NCBI GenBank assembly: GCA_030272585.1
Contig: BSYQ01000006.1
Location: 873,001-937,000, forward strand
Origin: Bryopsis sp. KO-2023
Lineage: Eukaryota; Chlorophyta; Ulvophyceae; Bryopsidales; Bryopsidaceae
Direction of reading: 5' to 3'
DNA length: 64,000 nucleotides
Position 1 is the stretch's first letter, and every line of letters starts with the position of its first letter. Of this stretch, positions 47,190 through 60,200 are shown piece after piece. A model generated the notes under the pieces. It did no database searches. It worked only from the letters and a program-made list of their open reading frames with translations, and was not told the origin of the DNA. The position numbers were made by a program, and so were the translations under genes.

Positions 47190-47490
47190 AAAACCTGATC
47201 AGCATCACTCTGAATCAGGAAAAAAAAATCATTGTTCACCCCCCCTCCCAAAGACAAAGGAACCAAAAAAACCTGATCAGCATCACTCTGAATCAGGAAA
47301 AAAAAATCATTGTTCACCCCCCCTCCCAAAGACAAAGGAACCAAAAAAACCTGATCAGCATCACTCTGAACCAGGAAAAAACAACCATTGTTCACCCCCC
47401 CCCCCCAAAGACAAAGGAACCAAAGGAACCTGATCAGCATCACTCTGAACCAGGAAAAAACAACCATTGTTCACCCCCCTTCCCAAACAA
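47190..47490. repeat. 78-bp tandem repeat, about four copies
   Basis: Units start with CCTGATCAGCATCACTCTGA and include poly-A and a C7-11 run with CAAAGACAAAGGAACC. Copies begin near 47194, 47272, 47350 and 47429. The array lies between the two convergent genes of the hAT element and may serve as their 3' ends. Confidence 0.85.
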
Positions 47491-47542
47491 AAAAACTCAA
47501 ACCATTCCCAGAAACCCTCACGACCGAGTGAAGTGTGCTGAA

Positions 47543-49304
47543 TCACCAGGCACTGCGCCCACTCTCATAACGCTCCAGTCGCTCCTGCCTATCCTGCTCC
47601 CACCTGTCCTGCTCCCGCCTGTCCTGCTCCCGCCTGTCCTGCTCCTGCCTGTCCTGCTCCTGCTCAGCCTGCAGAGTCGGCTCCCGTCGCTGCTGGTGGT
47701 CTGATACCTCCACATGCTCCTCCACATGTTCTCCCACACTTCTGACTCTGATAACGCAAGATATATTTTGTGCATGTTTGGCAAACGGGATCAGCTCCTG
47801 ATTATCAGTTTCCCTGTATACCATATCTGGTCCGATCGCGATTCTGTGAAATTTCAATGCTTCTTTTAGCCTGTGCAGGATCCAGGAGTTTTCTACCGCA
47901 ACGTTTTGCAGGAACTGGCATAAGTGCGTCATCGACATGAAACTGATCGGAAACTGGAGCTGGTAGTCTGGTGTGAAACTATAAAACGTCCCTGCATTCA
48001 TCAACCGCCTCTGTTCTTCAAACCTATCCCTTTCAGTGGGTGTACTGATCCTGGTCGGCATCGGTGAATCCCGTCTCTGCAAATTTCCAAGGTCGTCCAG
48101 TTTACAACGCAATCCATCAAAATCACGGGGCCAAGGTGTTGCACCATAGGCTCGCAGGAGTTCCTCCCGGGTCTGGTTCTGCCTCATGTTCGGGGGTGGC
48201 CCCCTCCCACCGGGTCTGCTCTGGTTCTGCCTCATGTTCGGGGGTGGCCCCCTCCCACCGGGTCTGATCTGGTTCTGCATCATGTTCGGGGGTGGCCCCC
48301 TCCCAGTGGTCCTGAGGACCCTGCCCCTGCCCGGGCCCACACCCATGCCTCCACCAAACGCCCAGGCTGATCCTGATGGCAATCCACTTCCAGATGGCAG
48401 ACCACTTCCAGATGGCAATCCACTTCCAGATGGCAGACCACTTCCAGATGGCAGACCACTTCCAGATCGCCACTCACCTGGTCCAGCTCCGGTTCTGGGA
48501 CGTTGCCGGGGTGGCTCCACCTCCCCATCCTCGTATTCTGAATCTGATTCTGGTCCAGGACCAGGTCCGAATTCACCAATGAACTGGACTTCCTCCTCCT
48601 GATCGTGTTCCATTTCACCCCACCTGTCCTGGGGTTCCACCTGCACACACACCATGTTGCGGGTCAGGAATCTATTTTGAGACTGATACACTGTGGACTT
48701 TGTTACCGAAAGTTTGAAATAATATGCACTCTGGAAATACTGATGGTCATGTTGGTTTAATTCATTGGTATCATTGATTGGACAAACCTTGATTTCTGGT
48801 CCAGCAGACCTCGACCATGCTGATGCAGTTCCAGGTGGGAGTGTTCCAGGTGGGAGTGTTCCAGGTGCTGAAACTGGTGCAGGTGCTGAAACTGGTGCAG
48901 GTGCTGAAACTGGTTCAGGTGCTGGTAGGGCGAGGACGAAGTCACCGCTGATTTCAGTGTTCATCAGGACCATCATTCGAAGTTCATCTCGCAACTGATC
49001 AAGACTCTGGTGCAGATCCATGGCTTTAAGCAGAACTGCACCACACAACACTCACAAGTTCAGAGCATGTGAGAAACATGATTGAAATGAAGAACACACA
49101 CATAGATTCCTGACCTGTTTTCACTCCTATTGCCAGATGCTGATCTGAGTACAGTAGGGTAATGTTTTCCTCCTGGATTCCGGGTGGGCAGCTCTGCAGT
49201 TTCCCCAACAAGTGGTCTATCAATCTGAAACTGAACGGGTCGTCTTCTCGGGCCTGATCCCAGTAGGGCTGTCCCAGAACCGAAGCAATATTCAGAAAGG
49301 TACC
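47543..49304 (-). CDS. Second gene of the hAT element, unknown function
   Basis: Two joined exons (49115-49304 and 47543-49035, phase 1) give at least 560 codons; more 5' exons may lie up to about 49860. The N-terminus is helical (LDQLRDELRMMVLMN). Then come Pro/Ala repeats (PVSAPA), an acidic stretch, six SGSGLP repeats, three RGPPPNMRQNQ repeats and a globular-looking region (FSFTPDY-like, MTHLCQFLQNVAVENSWILHRLKEA). It ends with a charged tail of seven or so REQDR repeats. No known domain is recognised. Location inside intact element ends implies a role in transposition or its control, but this is inference. Confidence 0.7.
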
Positions 49305-49869
49305 CTGCAAGGCCGTCGAAACCCCTCACGTCCGACCTTCGAACCGCAACAGCAACAACAACAGCAAAAGCAAAAGCAAAAGCAAAAGCAACACCGACCC
49401 CTACCTTTTCCAAACCGAAATACCGACGCAGAGTCCGAGCGGCGAAAAAGAGTCTGTCCCTCTGCAAAACCGTATCTGAAGCGAATGCCCTGGGTATTTC
49501 GCCCCCGATCTGATTCAGGCTGCGGGCGTAGGCCAGGGAAGGAAGGGGGGCTACCATAGCGGAACTGAACGGGAAATGACGGAACGCAGAGCCTCGAGAA
49601 ACTGATAACTGGTCGGTGCAGGAACTGATGACGGAACGGAGATCCGCTAGAAACTGAAAACGGCTCGATGCAGGAACTGATGACTTTCTCGTAGAGCAGC
49701 GACAAACTGAACACAACGGCAAGTATGAAAGGCCACAAAAACGAAACGAGCCTGTGCGCAAACCTCCCAGGGCTGTCGATATATTCGGAGCAGTTCCGTA
49801 CAGTACGTAATAACTCAGTCATCGATGTGGCCCATAACACGATGGTCGGAGTCCAGGTCGGCATCAGAT

Positions 49870-50245
49870 CTGCGTCGCCGATTTCATCGGAAACACCGAC
49901 TTTACGCCTTTCCTACCGATCATGATCGGACGTCGCCGACTATTGCTCCGATCAAAATATGGCGCCGACTTTTTGGTCGGCCGACTATGCCGATCCCAGC
50001 TTCGAAACCAGATCGGATCGGTGTCGGGATCGGATCTGCCGACCTTTATTCGGGTCGGGCGCCGATCCCGACTAGTCGGTCCGATTTTGACACCGATTTC
50101 CGATTATCGGCCCGACTTTTGAAGATTTCAGAGTATCGGAACAGGACCGACTTTTTTCAACTTTCCGAGAATAATGGATTCGTGAAAACCGGAATCCGAT
50201 CCGATCCCGTACAGGTCTGTTTATGTGCGGCCGATATTTGCCGAC
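49870..50245. repeat. Right subterminal motif array of the hAT element
   Basis: The same CCGAC/GATCGG motif vocabulary as the left array, interleaved with GCGCCGAT. It lies upstream of the second gene and could double as its promoter. Confidence 0.6.
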
Positions 50246-50268
50246 TGTATCCCTAGTATGCTCATCAG

Positions 50269-51296
50269 GCAACAGCTAGTCCTTGATTGCTTCAAGCTTC
50301 GAAACAAAATTTGAAGAAGGAAATACACTTTGCTTGGATAAAATCGTAAGGGGCAGGTGCTGACTGATGAATGCTATCACTGAATACTTGTGGAGGTACC
50401 AATTTTGGAAGAAAGTAGTTTGAAATTCCAGAAATTTACATTGGACTTCATGTTCATGGGGGTGAATTGGAATGCAGTAGCCTACTGGAATCTGCTTACC
50501 AGGCAAGCAAAACAGGACTGGGGCTCCACGGTGCAATGTCCCAGTGTCGGTCCATGGACTGATCATCATATGATGATGATTGCATTCATCTCAGTTGCAT
50601 CTCAGTTGATGCCCTCATGCATTCAGTTACAGATGGTCTGACCATGCATTCATTGAATTCATTATAACATGAAATAGGAAATTTCCATGAAGAAAGGAAA
50701 GGAAACGTTTCCTTTCCTTGCCCGCCATCATCATCTGAGCATGCCCACAGCATCATTTCATTTCCCCAATGTTTACCCAGCAGTCACAGATCTTGTAATG
50801 TTTGTGATACAGCTGGAAAAAGAGCTGGAAAAGGATGTATAACTTCTCAACCAGGAATATCGCTGCTCAGGCCCTGAAGAAACCATGGAAAAGAAAGGCA
50901 AGAGGAAAGGGGGGGGAGGCTGCCAGAGCAACTGCCCAAAACAAACAAATAGAAATACCCTTTTTGACCAGCACATAACAGCGGATCGTTACCCACTGAT
51001 CTGGACCCCTTTTTGAAGAGGTCAGATGACTCGCGAGCTGGGCGGACCGGCGCGTTCGCTGCGAACCAGGGGGTGACAATCTCTGCTGCGTAAATCGTCA
51101 CGTGACTTGTACGACCACCCTCTTTGGCGGTGGGATGTACCGCCACTCAGCTCTGCACACCACCAGTCGAAAATTGAGGAGTTTGTCAGTTTTCGGAGGC
51201 GGAGGGCCTCAGACTGCGGTTTAGAATGACTGACTTCGCGGTCAAAATGGTTCGCCATGACCAGGCAACGTGCGCACTCGCGGCTTTTCGAGTCCG
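50269..51296. other. Upstream region of gene D
   Basis: Contains a segment near 50520-50590 similar to 42590-42645 of the right inverted arm, and a perfect 26-bp palindrome centred at 50706/50707 (GGAAAC|GTTTCC core). No gene is seen. Confidence 0.5.
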
Positions 51297-54200
51297 ATGT
51301 GGAGTGAATTTTTGTTGGTCGTGCTGCTGGCCGCCGCTCTCAGCCCAGGCACCAAAGCCCAAGAAGAAACTGGTGACGACAGCCTTGCGACTCTGGCCTC
51401 GTGGGGAGAGCTAGAGGGTCGTGTTGGGTTTTAAGCGAGCAAGGCTCGCTCTCGACTCCAGAAGAAAGCCTTGTACATTAAACGTGAAGTGCTCACGGTT
51501 ATGGTTCAGGTGGCCCGCCTCCAAGATGCAAGAATGTGCAAGGATTATTGAGTTCCACGGGTTCCATCCTGCTCGATCTCGACACGCTTGCTTCCATCCA
51601 AGGTGGCGTTCAGCAGGTTTTGGACTGTTTGCCCGAGAAGGCAGGTGTCGAATTCGATCTTACGGAATTGAATCTTGATGACACCCTGAAGATTAAGAGT
51701 GCAGTTTCGATCAAAGGATCGCGGACGACCATTCCATGTCTGGACGACAAAACGCAGCCAGCCATCGAGATAAGGTCGAAAACTGTCGATGCGTCACACC
51801 ATCACCAAACCAAACCAAAAATTACATGCGCAGAAGCCCATCACACCATCACACCATCACACCATCACACCATCACACCATCACACCATCACACCATCAC
51901 ACCATCACACTTGCACAGTGTTTGCTCATGGGGTTGAGATCTGCTTTGTCAATGCTCATTAAAGGACACCTGGCTGATGAGTTTTTACCAACGTATCCTT
52001 CCAAAAAAAAAGAAATCACATTGTGTGGTTCTGTGGTTTTCCTTCCAGGGCCAATGATGTGTTGCTTGCTGGATTTTCCTTTGTCGGGTGCAATATAAGC
52101 AGCGCATCAGGGCTGTTGCGAGTAAAAAAATCTCAAAATGTGACTTTGAAGGACATGGTATTCAAAAACAATGCAAATACCAAGGGACCTGCATGTGTTT
52201 CAGCGATTGGTTCCACCTTTCAGATGGAAAATCTCACAACAAAGGACAACGAGGGGATGTATGGAGGTGCAATGTCCTTTGTTGGGGGATCTGAAGTGGT
52301 GGTTGTTGATTCTTTTTTTGAAAGCAACCATGCTTCTGAGCAAGGAGGAGCTATTTATTTGAGCGACTCCAATCTCGATTTGTCAAATTCTCGCTTTACT
52401 GAAAACTTGGCATTTGATGATGGAGGAGCAATTTTTGCTGTGGTGGGTTGGTGAATGGGTAACAAAAATGTCCTGTTTTTTTTCCCAGAACAATTGAAAA
52501 AACACTTGTTTTTCTCCGTCTTAAAATGGAGTGTAATTTTACAGTTTTGTTGTGATTTGATGCTAGGGTGAGGAGGGTTCTGAAGTGAATATGAGGGATG
52601 TGGAGTTTTTTGGAAACCGGGTCTATGGCGAGTATAAGAATGATTCCAACTGGAGAGCAGGAGGGGGGATAGCTCTCCTTGGACCGAAATTGAATGCCGA
52701 AATTTCTGGCTCGACTTTTGTGAACAACTCGGCGATCAACTTGGGAGGTTCCATTAATGCATTCAATGGCACCAAAGTTTCCGTACATGAGAGCACCTTC
52801 GTTGAAAATCATTCCTTTCAAGGCGGTGCGATCTTTATGATGGTGAGAAATGCCTTTGAAAGTGTTTGGCTATATGTCAGACCACCCAATTATGTTGCAT
52901 TTTGGGAAATGTCCAAGAACACAGTTTGGTTTTCCAACATTTTTTTCTCTTGTGTTTTTTTTCTCAGAGTTCTTTCCCTAATGTCACTACCCTAGATTTG
53001 GATAGATGCAATTTTACAAGGAACCATGGAAAAGGCCATGTTGAGGGGTTTTCTCCACTGGGAGGTGCTGTTGGAATTTCTAATAATGGAACTGAGGCCA
53101 TCCTGAAGGAATGTACTTTCATTGAAAACAAAGCTGGAGCGTTCGGAGGCGCTGTGTATGCCGGTCAATCAAAAAGTATGAACATCTCGAGGTCAGAATT
53201 TAATAGGAACCAAGCGGGTATCCTTGATCCACACACAGCGAACAAGGTGAGAAAAGCGAAATTTGGAAGAGGAATCTTAAATCCCTGAAAAAGGATGTGA
53301 AGGTTGTCAGGCCTGCAACAAATATCTTTTCGCATATTTTGTGCCACAGTCGATATCTGCAAGCAGACAATAGCATATTCTTCGCTTCAGAGTGCAAGGA
53401 TGAATAATACCATTTCAGTAAGGGGTTCTCAATCTTCGGTGCTATTTTCACAGATCAAATGGGGAGGGGCTGTGACTTTATTTGGCATTCCTGAGATCTT
53501 AATTTTGGAATCCAACTTCACCAAAAACCAGGCAAGCACTGGAGGGGCTCTTTATGTGCAGGTAAGGTTTAACATGGATGGTGTCATCGACTACCAAACG
53601 ATTGCCAGAAGAAAAAAAACAGCTTGATAGTGTTCTCAAACAGTTGACTGTTCCTTGGTGGAGAACTCTATTCAATAAGGATTGGCCGTGCAAAATCAAA
53701 GTCTTCATGGTTTCTTGCAAATGCTCCACCAAAGAAATGAAATCAGTGAAAATAGCCAGTTAAACGAATGGTGAATTTTTCTTGGATCATTGAATTCAGT
53801 TCTGGGCAAAATCTTTCTCGTTTCAACCAGGTAAAAATGTTTGCATATCCCCCTTAGTGATGTGTTTTGCATTTTTTTGTTTTATTTTGCATGAACCCAG
53901 GCATTGGAATCAAATCTTGAAGTCAAGGGAACGACTTTCGAAAAAAACTCGGCTGGGGGGAATAGTTTCAGCATTGGGGGTGCCATGGCGCTTTTTGGTA
54001 ATGGAGCGTCCATCACGCTTGACAATGTCACATTTTCAGACAATATGGCGGGGAGTGGAGGGATTGGAGGAGGAGGGGGTGCGATCTTTGGCTTTGGCAT
54101 CAGAAGTGTCGAAATCTCTGGATCAAAATTCAACAGGAACAAAGCGATGGAACGAAAAGCGGTAATGCACACCTGCCGAAGGTGCTCAAAAGTCTGCTTG

Positions 54201-57200
54201 GCTTTGCAATCATGCTTTTATATCACTTCTTGCAACAGTGCTGCCTATTCTGCAGACGAAAATTTCTGACCTTTGTTTATCACCCAGAACAAGCAACACA
54301 ATCCCCCCAATGACCGTGATTCTTTTTCATTTCAATGGGGGAAGTGAACACCTGCTCTGAATCGCCAAAACCCTGTCCTAAAATCGAAAGAAGCCCGTTT
54401 GGATGCCCCAAACCCTGCTGTTAAATCAGAGGTCCTTCTAAGCATTAAGACAATCACTCGTTCGACCCAAACCCTTCGCAACAGTATCGAAAATCACTCT
54501 CAAATTCCACAAATCACTGCAAAAAAAATGGTCTCCAGCTCTTCCTTTCCGTACTGCCGTGGTTCACGCTGCACCGCACTGCCGTGTCCAAAGCCCCTAC
54601 CTGGGCCCGATCTTTTCATTAAGAAGCACTCACTCGTGAATTGCATCCCGGTTTTATTGGTTTTTCGTAGGAGGAAGGTTTTTTTTTGGGGGGTGCCCTA
54701 CAACTTTCAGACATACCTGAAATTTTGATCAAGAAGTCCACTTTCACTGACAACCAAGCACAAAATATTGGGGGTGCCATTGTCATCGATGCAAAGGTGG
54801 GATTCACTTGTATAAAGGCAATTGAACACAGGGTGCATGGCAGGAAGAAACTCACTGCACTGCAACAGCTGTCACTTGTTTGATATTCTCCTTGCTAGAC
54901 GGCAGTTTTGTCTTCCACACATGATCTATACAGTTTACTATTTTCCGGGAAGAACAAAAGACATCCCATGAAATCAAGAAGGAAAACCATCTAAGAAAGT
55001 GCAGGGTAGGGATGCACTATTTTTTTCTGATTTTGTACGAGATAGGTGTGTTTATTTGCTGTCCGGCTTTTTTTTTGTATTTTTTTGTTTTTTGCAGGAG
55101 ATCAATGGATCTGATGCAAAAATCACTGGCTGCACATTTGATGGGAATTCAGCTGTTGGTGATCCAAGGGGAGTCAGTGTTGGAGGTGCCCTTCACCTTT
55201 CTGGAGATAGATTGCGAGCAACCATCAAGGGTTCAAACTTCGCAAAGAACGATGCTACCGATTCTGGTGGTGCTGTGCATGGCTTACAAATTTCCGGCCT
55301 TAAAATATCCCGCTCTTCTTTTTTCGAAAACAAGGCGGCGGAGAGTGAGGGCCAGAGCTCTGAAGTATGCCTTCTCCTCAATGACAATATTTTAATAAAA
55401 TGTATATTTGTATTATTATTTTTATTTAATATATATTTTATGATGGTCTGTTTCATTGCCCGGGTTTCAACAGTTTGAGAGTCTCTACCCATTTTGGGGA
55501 GGCTCCCAAATCGAGCTGAATCTTAGCGCTTGGTCCAATTCTGTCCAAAATTGTGGTGGGTACACAGTTTGCCTGAGGATTTCAGAAATTCATAGGAATC
55601 GGTCACTATGATATCAAGTTGTTCAAAGCGTGCTGATATTTTTGAAAACAAAAAATGGGAGAAGACGAAGTTTTTCTTTTTTGTTTTGGACAGGACACTG
55701 ATAAAAGCATCACATCTGGAGGGGCAATTTTTCTGGTGGAGATACCCGAAACTGCCATTGTCGATTCCAGTTTTGTTCACAATGAAGCAGGAATTGGTGG
55801 AGGAATAGCTGCCAGCGTAGGTCCACAAACCAATTCTCTGGCCGAAATAGTTTTCAGGGCGCTTCCGCTGACAATAGGCAATCTATTCACAAGCTGACAT
55901 CTCCATATATATATACCCCTCCCCCGTCAATGTGATGGAGAAGCCAGCAAAGCTATTTTCAAGGTAGTTTTTTTGGTTCTTTCAGGATGGTGTTTTGCTG
56001 TTGGAAGGTAGCAGCTTCCAAGACAATGTTGGGACAGACAACGGCGGTGCAATCAGTTTGTCATCCACAAATGCAACCATTATAAAATCAAATTTCACAA
56101 GAAACACTGGGTTCCAAGGGGGTGCGATTCAGTCCGGTGTGGGAGGATCTGGTGAAGTAAGCACATGGATGAGCCAAATAACCCACTGCTGTTTTTTTCG
56201 GAATGCCAACCTGTTCAGCTATTATGTCTTTTGACCATGGTCTCCGAATGATATCTGGGATGGCAATTCTCGTTTGGGTATGTTCAGGGAAAGGCACATC
56301 TCAAAGCAAAGGAAGTACAATTCAAACATAACTCTGCGAGTCCGAGTGTAGAAGGTCTCCTTATAACGAGTGCAGGAGGTCTCCGTTTAATTGGTGTAGA
56401 CCTGGAAATGGAGGACAGTCTGTTTCAAAACAACTCCGCAGACATTGGAGGAGCTATTCATCTCATTGAACTTCAAGTAAGGGGTATTGTTTCAACAGTA
56501 CTACATTTTTTGGACCTTTTGCAATAGATGCCGGGCGGCATATTCGCATGTAATTATTTTTGTTTGTTTGTTTGATTCAATAGTGTTCGTACAAAAATGT
56601 AGCATTAGAAATGTTTCGATTGCTGTGATTCAAATTGGATCGTCTTGCAGGCTTCCTCCGCAAACGCATCAATCAAAGCTACGAGCTTTTTAGGGAATCG
56701 AGCTGCTATTGGTGGAGGCATTCATGTTCAGCAAGTTGACCTTTCCCTGTCTCGTTGTGCCTTTGAAGTCAACATTGCCCGCCTTGAGGGTGGAGCAATG
56801 TTTTGTCAGGTAATTACAAAATAAAGAATTTGAACATGGGCTGCTCCTTCACCCCCCCCCCCCTCGATGCAAGCATCCATCAATTCAAGAGTGCGTTCCA
56901 TATTTTTAAAAGGCAGTCTCTTTTTGTACCATTTTGCTGAAGGATGAGAGCTTAAATCGAATAAGAGGCAACAAAAACTCGATTGTCACGACGCACTCCT
57001 CAAACTTCACCGGCAACAGGGCTGGTGAGAATTTGAAGGGTAAGCGGGCTGGAGGAGTGGAATCCATCAACAGCAAGGGTGGAGCTGTGGTGATGTCTGG
57101 TTTGGGCTTGGTCTCAGAATTCAAAGACTGCCACTTTTCCAAAAATATAGCTTCCAGTGGAGGAGCTATGTATGTTTTCGATGTGCAAATATTGACTGTG

Positions 57201-60200
57201 GAGGATTCCAGCTTTCAGATGGGGGCAGCACTCACAGGAGGAGCATTGTCAGTCATCAGTGGTGAAGTCATGGTGAACAATGTATCCTTTTTTGGGAATG
57301 CTGCCAAATTTGGAGGTGCCGTCTCATTCAGCCAGTCAAACACCGCTACATTCAAAACTAACCTTGAGCTCGTGGTGCTCGAACTGGCTCAGTTTGTGGA
57401 GAATGTTGCCCTGGAAGGCGGAGGGGCCATCGATCTCAAAGAGAGAAGTTTGGAGTGTGAATCGTGCATTTTTGATTCCAACAGTGCTGGGTTTGGTGGG
57501 AATGAAATCGGATCTGGAGGTGCCATAAGAGCGCTGCCAGCCACAAATCTGACCCTCGTGAATTCCTCCATTGTCAACTGCACAGCAGCACAGTCTGGTG
57601 GTGGGGTTTACCTTGAGGATGCGATATTCCACGGTGAAAATATCACCATGGGAAACAACACTGCCATTGAAAAGGGAGGTGGCTTTGCGATGCATTTTTC
57701 TAACTTTGCCAGCAGCCAATTGGTTCCTTGGACATGCATTTCCTGTGGCATTCAGGGAAACCAGGCAAAAAATGGAGGTAACAAGTGATGCTGTGCCAAG
57801 GATCTTTTCCATGGAATGCAAACAGGGTGAACAAGACTGAGACATCGTCCAAAAGAGTGGAGACAAATCCAAAAAGGAACATTAGAAATCACTCATGTAA
57901 AAAATGTGCACATTCAGGCGGACTCCACGTTTCAGAAGAGGAGACAATCCAGCCAAATTGCCAAGCTTTGGGGCCCACCTTCTTGGTGGAAAATCGCCTG
58001 GCACATTGTGAGCGCTCCCTGGAGAAATCCGAGGTGCCTAAACCTCAAGTGCAACTTGATAGCACAAAGTTTGGAGGAAACCAAGCCGAGGATTCTGGGT
58101 CTGACATTTTTCTCAGTAGCTTCAAGAACAATATTTGCTGTGACAACGAGTGCTGGAGCGCGGCCGATGGGATGGAGGAGGGCGTGCAGAAATGTGGATT
58201 GGGTGATTCTTCACAAAGGGATGGGCAAAAACTAGCTCCCTTGGGAACGATTTTTGAATCAGTGTCGATATCCCCGTCTGAAATTGCTGACCATGCCAGT
58301 GGTGAAGAGCTCCCAGGTATCAAGGTCACCCCCCTGGACTCGTTTGGCCAGATCTCCTTGGATAATGTGACTCTCAGAGTGGGAGTGACCACACCTGGAG
58401 GAGAGCTGTTCGGCAGCCCTGTAACCAGCGAGGGCGTGCTCATGAGCGGGGCTCTCACTGTGCCTGGAATGTTTCTGAGGGCATTGGCCGATAACTACAA
58501 TCTGTCCTTCAAGTTGACCTCACAAGATGGGAAGAGAATTGTGACGGAGCGCATCACGGTGGCGGTTCGAGAGTGTGTCATCGGGGAGGTCTCCAGAGAG
58601 GAAGGGTTGCGGTGCGACAGATGTGCTGACGATTTCTTCTCCTTTGATGTGACTGATGAGAACTGCACACCATGCCCGGTGGAAAAAGCCAGGTGCTCTG
58701 GAGGAAGACTGGCCCCCCTGGAGGGGTTCTGGCACTCCGGGCCTCGCTCGTCCCAACTGCATGCGTGCTTGACTGAAGAAGCATGCACATACCCGAATCG
58801 CACCAACGTTCTTTTTGCCTCCAACTCTAACTCCACGAGAGATTACCCACAATGTGCACAGGTAGATGTGAGAATGTCGTTTTGGGAAATTCTAGGGTTT
58901 GAGAAAAAAACGAGATGACGTTTAATTTTTTTGTCGGGATAGGGTTACAGTGACGTATTGTGTGGGAGCTGCAACACATCGCATGGGAGAAATCGCTTCA
59001 AATGCAAGGAGTGTCAGGGAGGGGTGCCTGCTGGGCTGGGAATCGGGGTGGTTATGCTGGCATTGGCATTGTTGTCTCTGATCTTTGTGAAAAGTGCTGC
59101 AAGGTATTCTCAAAGAGTGGTGGGTAAAAAATCAACTGCTGCCAGTTCAAGTGGGGCGATTCCAGTGGGATCACATGGTGGGTTGAACCTGTCAGCCTGT
59201 AGCTCCGGTGAGATTCGTGAGATTCCGGATCAAGATGTAGAGAGACCACATCAAAACGTCCATCGAAGAAAACCGAGGTCTTCCGACATTTTCAAGGTGA
59301 GCTGCCAAGCGGCACAAATTCCAACCAACAAGCTAAGAGGCAACAAAAATAGAGTCTTCATGCAGGGTGCTATGCTGTCTTCCAGATCCTCGTGAATTTT
59401 TTCCAAGTGACTGGATCTGCAGCAGTCATCAATGTGGACTGGACTCAGAGCATGCTGATGGTGTTCTCCTCCTGGGGTGAGTTTTCTTTCAGTCCGCATG
59501 ACCACATTATTGATTCGCAAACGCTTAACCCACAGTGCCTAAATTTTCCTCCAAACAAAGAAATTGTTTTCAACCAAGAATTAACATTCCAGCTTTTTTA
59601 TCAATGCAGATGTCATCTCAGGAGCGGCTGATAGCAACAGTTATTTTTCATTCGAGTGTGCATTTTCATCGAATCATCTCCCTAGATCCATCCAAACATC
59701 CATATTCCTGGCAGTTGTGCCATTCATGGTCTGGGCTGTTCTGGTCCTAGTCCACTACGGCCATGCGTTGAGAAGCAAAAAATCATTCCAGGAGATCATG
59801 CTTTGGTCTGGTGTTGCCCTCTCAGCTGTGCAACAAACGTCTTACATCAGGTGGGCATTTTTTGGATATAAGCCATTGGAAATATATGTAACGTCGCATA
59901 GTGTCTTAAGCTGAGAGGCCTTTTCTGTTCCATGACTGGTGAAGGGCATGTTTTCCTTGGAGCAAACAATTCACGGTATGTTTCACACTTTGATCAATAG
60001 ACCATGGCTGCCGATGTGTCAGTAGTTCATGACTCTCTGTGCATGCCTGCAGTGTGACAAGGACGCTCGTTCGGATTTTCAACTGTGTGAATGCCAGCCC
60101 TGTGGGAGGTTTGTTCTGGGTGCAAGACACGAGTGTGGTTTGCTACAGAGGATCCCATGCATTCCTTGCCGGTTTTGTTGGGGCACCTGGGTTGCTGTTG

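Larger units (their letters stand above)
43578..50260. mobile_element. hAT-superfamily DNA transposon, 6683 bp
   Basis: Perfect 8-bp target duplications (CTCATCAG at 43570-43577 and 50261-50268) flank short terminal inverted repeats, CATACTATGGATCC on the left and CATACTAGGGATAC read inward from the right. A paralogous empty site at about 4333-4365 reads through with a single CTCCTCAG followed by GCAA, as expected. Inside are a BED/hAT transposase on the plus strand and a second gene on the minus strand. Tandem repeats lie between their 3' ends, and CCGAC/GATCGG-rich arrays lie near both ends. Confidence 0.92.

Noticed and set aside
46653..47490. CRISPR-like array
   Set aside because: The units are contiguous tandem repeats without unique spacers, and the genome is eukaryotic.
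49292..49864. Cys/Phe-rich frame at the start of the hAT second gene
   Set aside because: The CCFCFCF run is the translation of a simple GCAAAA/GCAACA repeat; it may be 5' UTR or an untested 5' exon, so I did not include it in the gene.
50269..51290. Additional exon upstream of gene D
   Set aside because: Open frames are short and the signal peptide at 51297 already gives a proper start; the similarity here is to the non-coding part of the inverted arm.
54399..54728. A 109-codon open frame inside gene D
   Set aside because: It runs through an intron into exon 8 in the wrong frame and has no similarity to the family.
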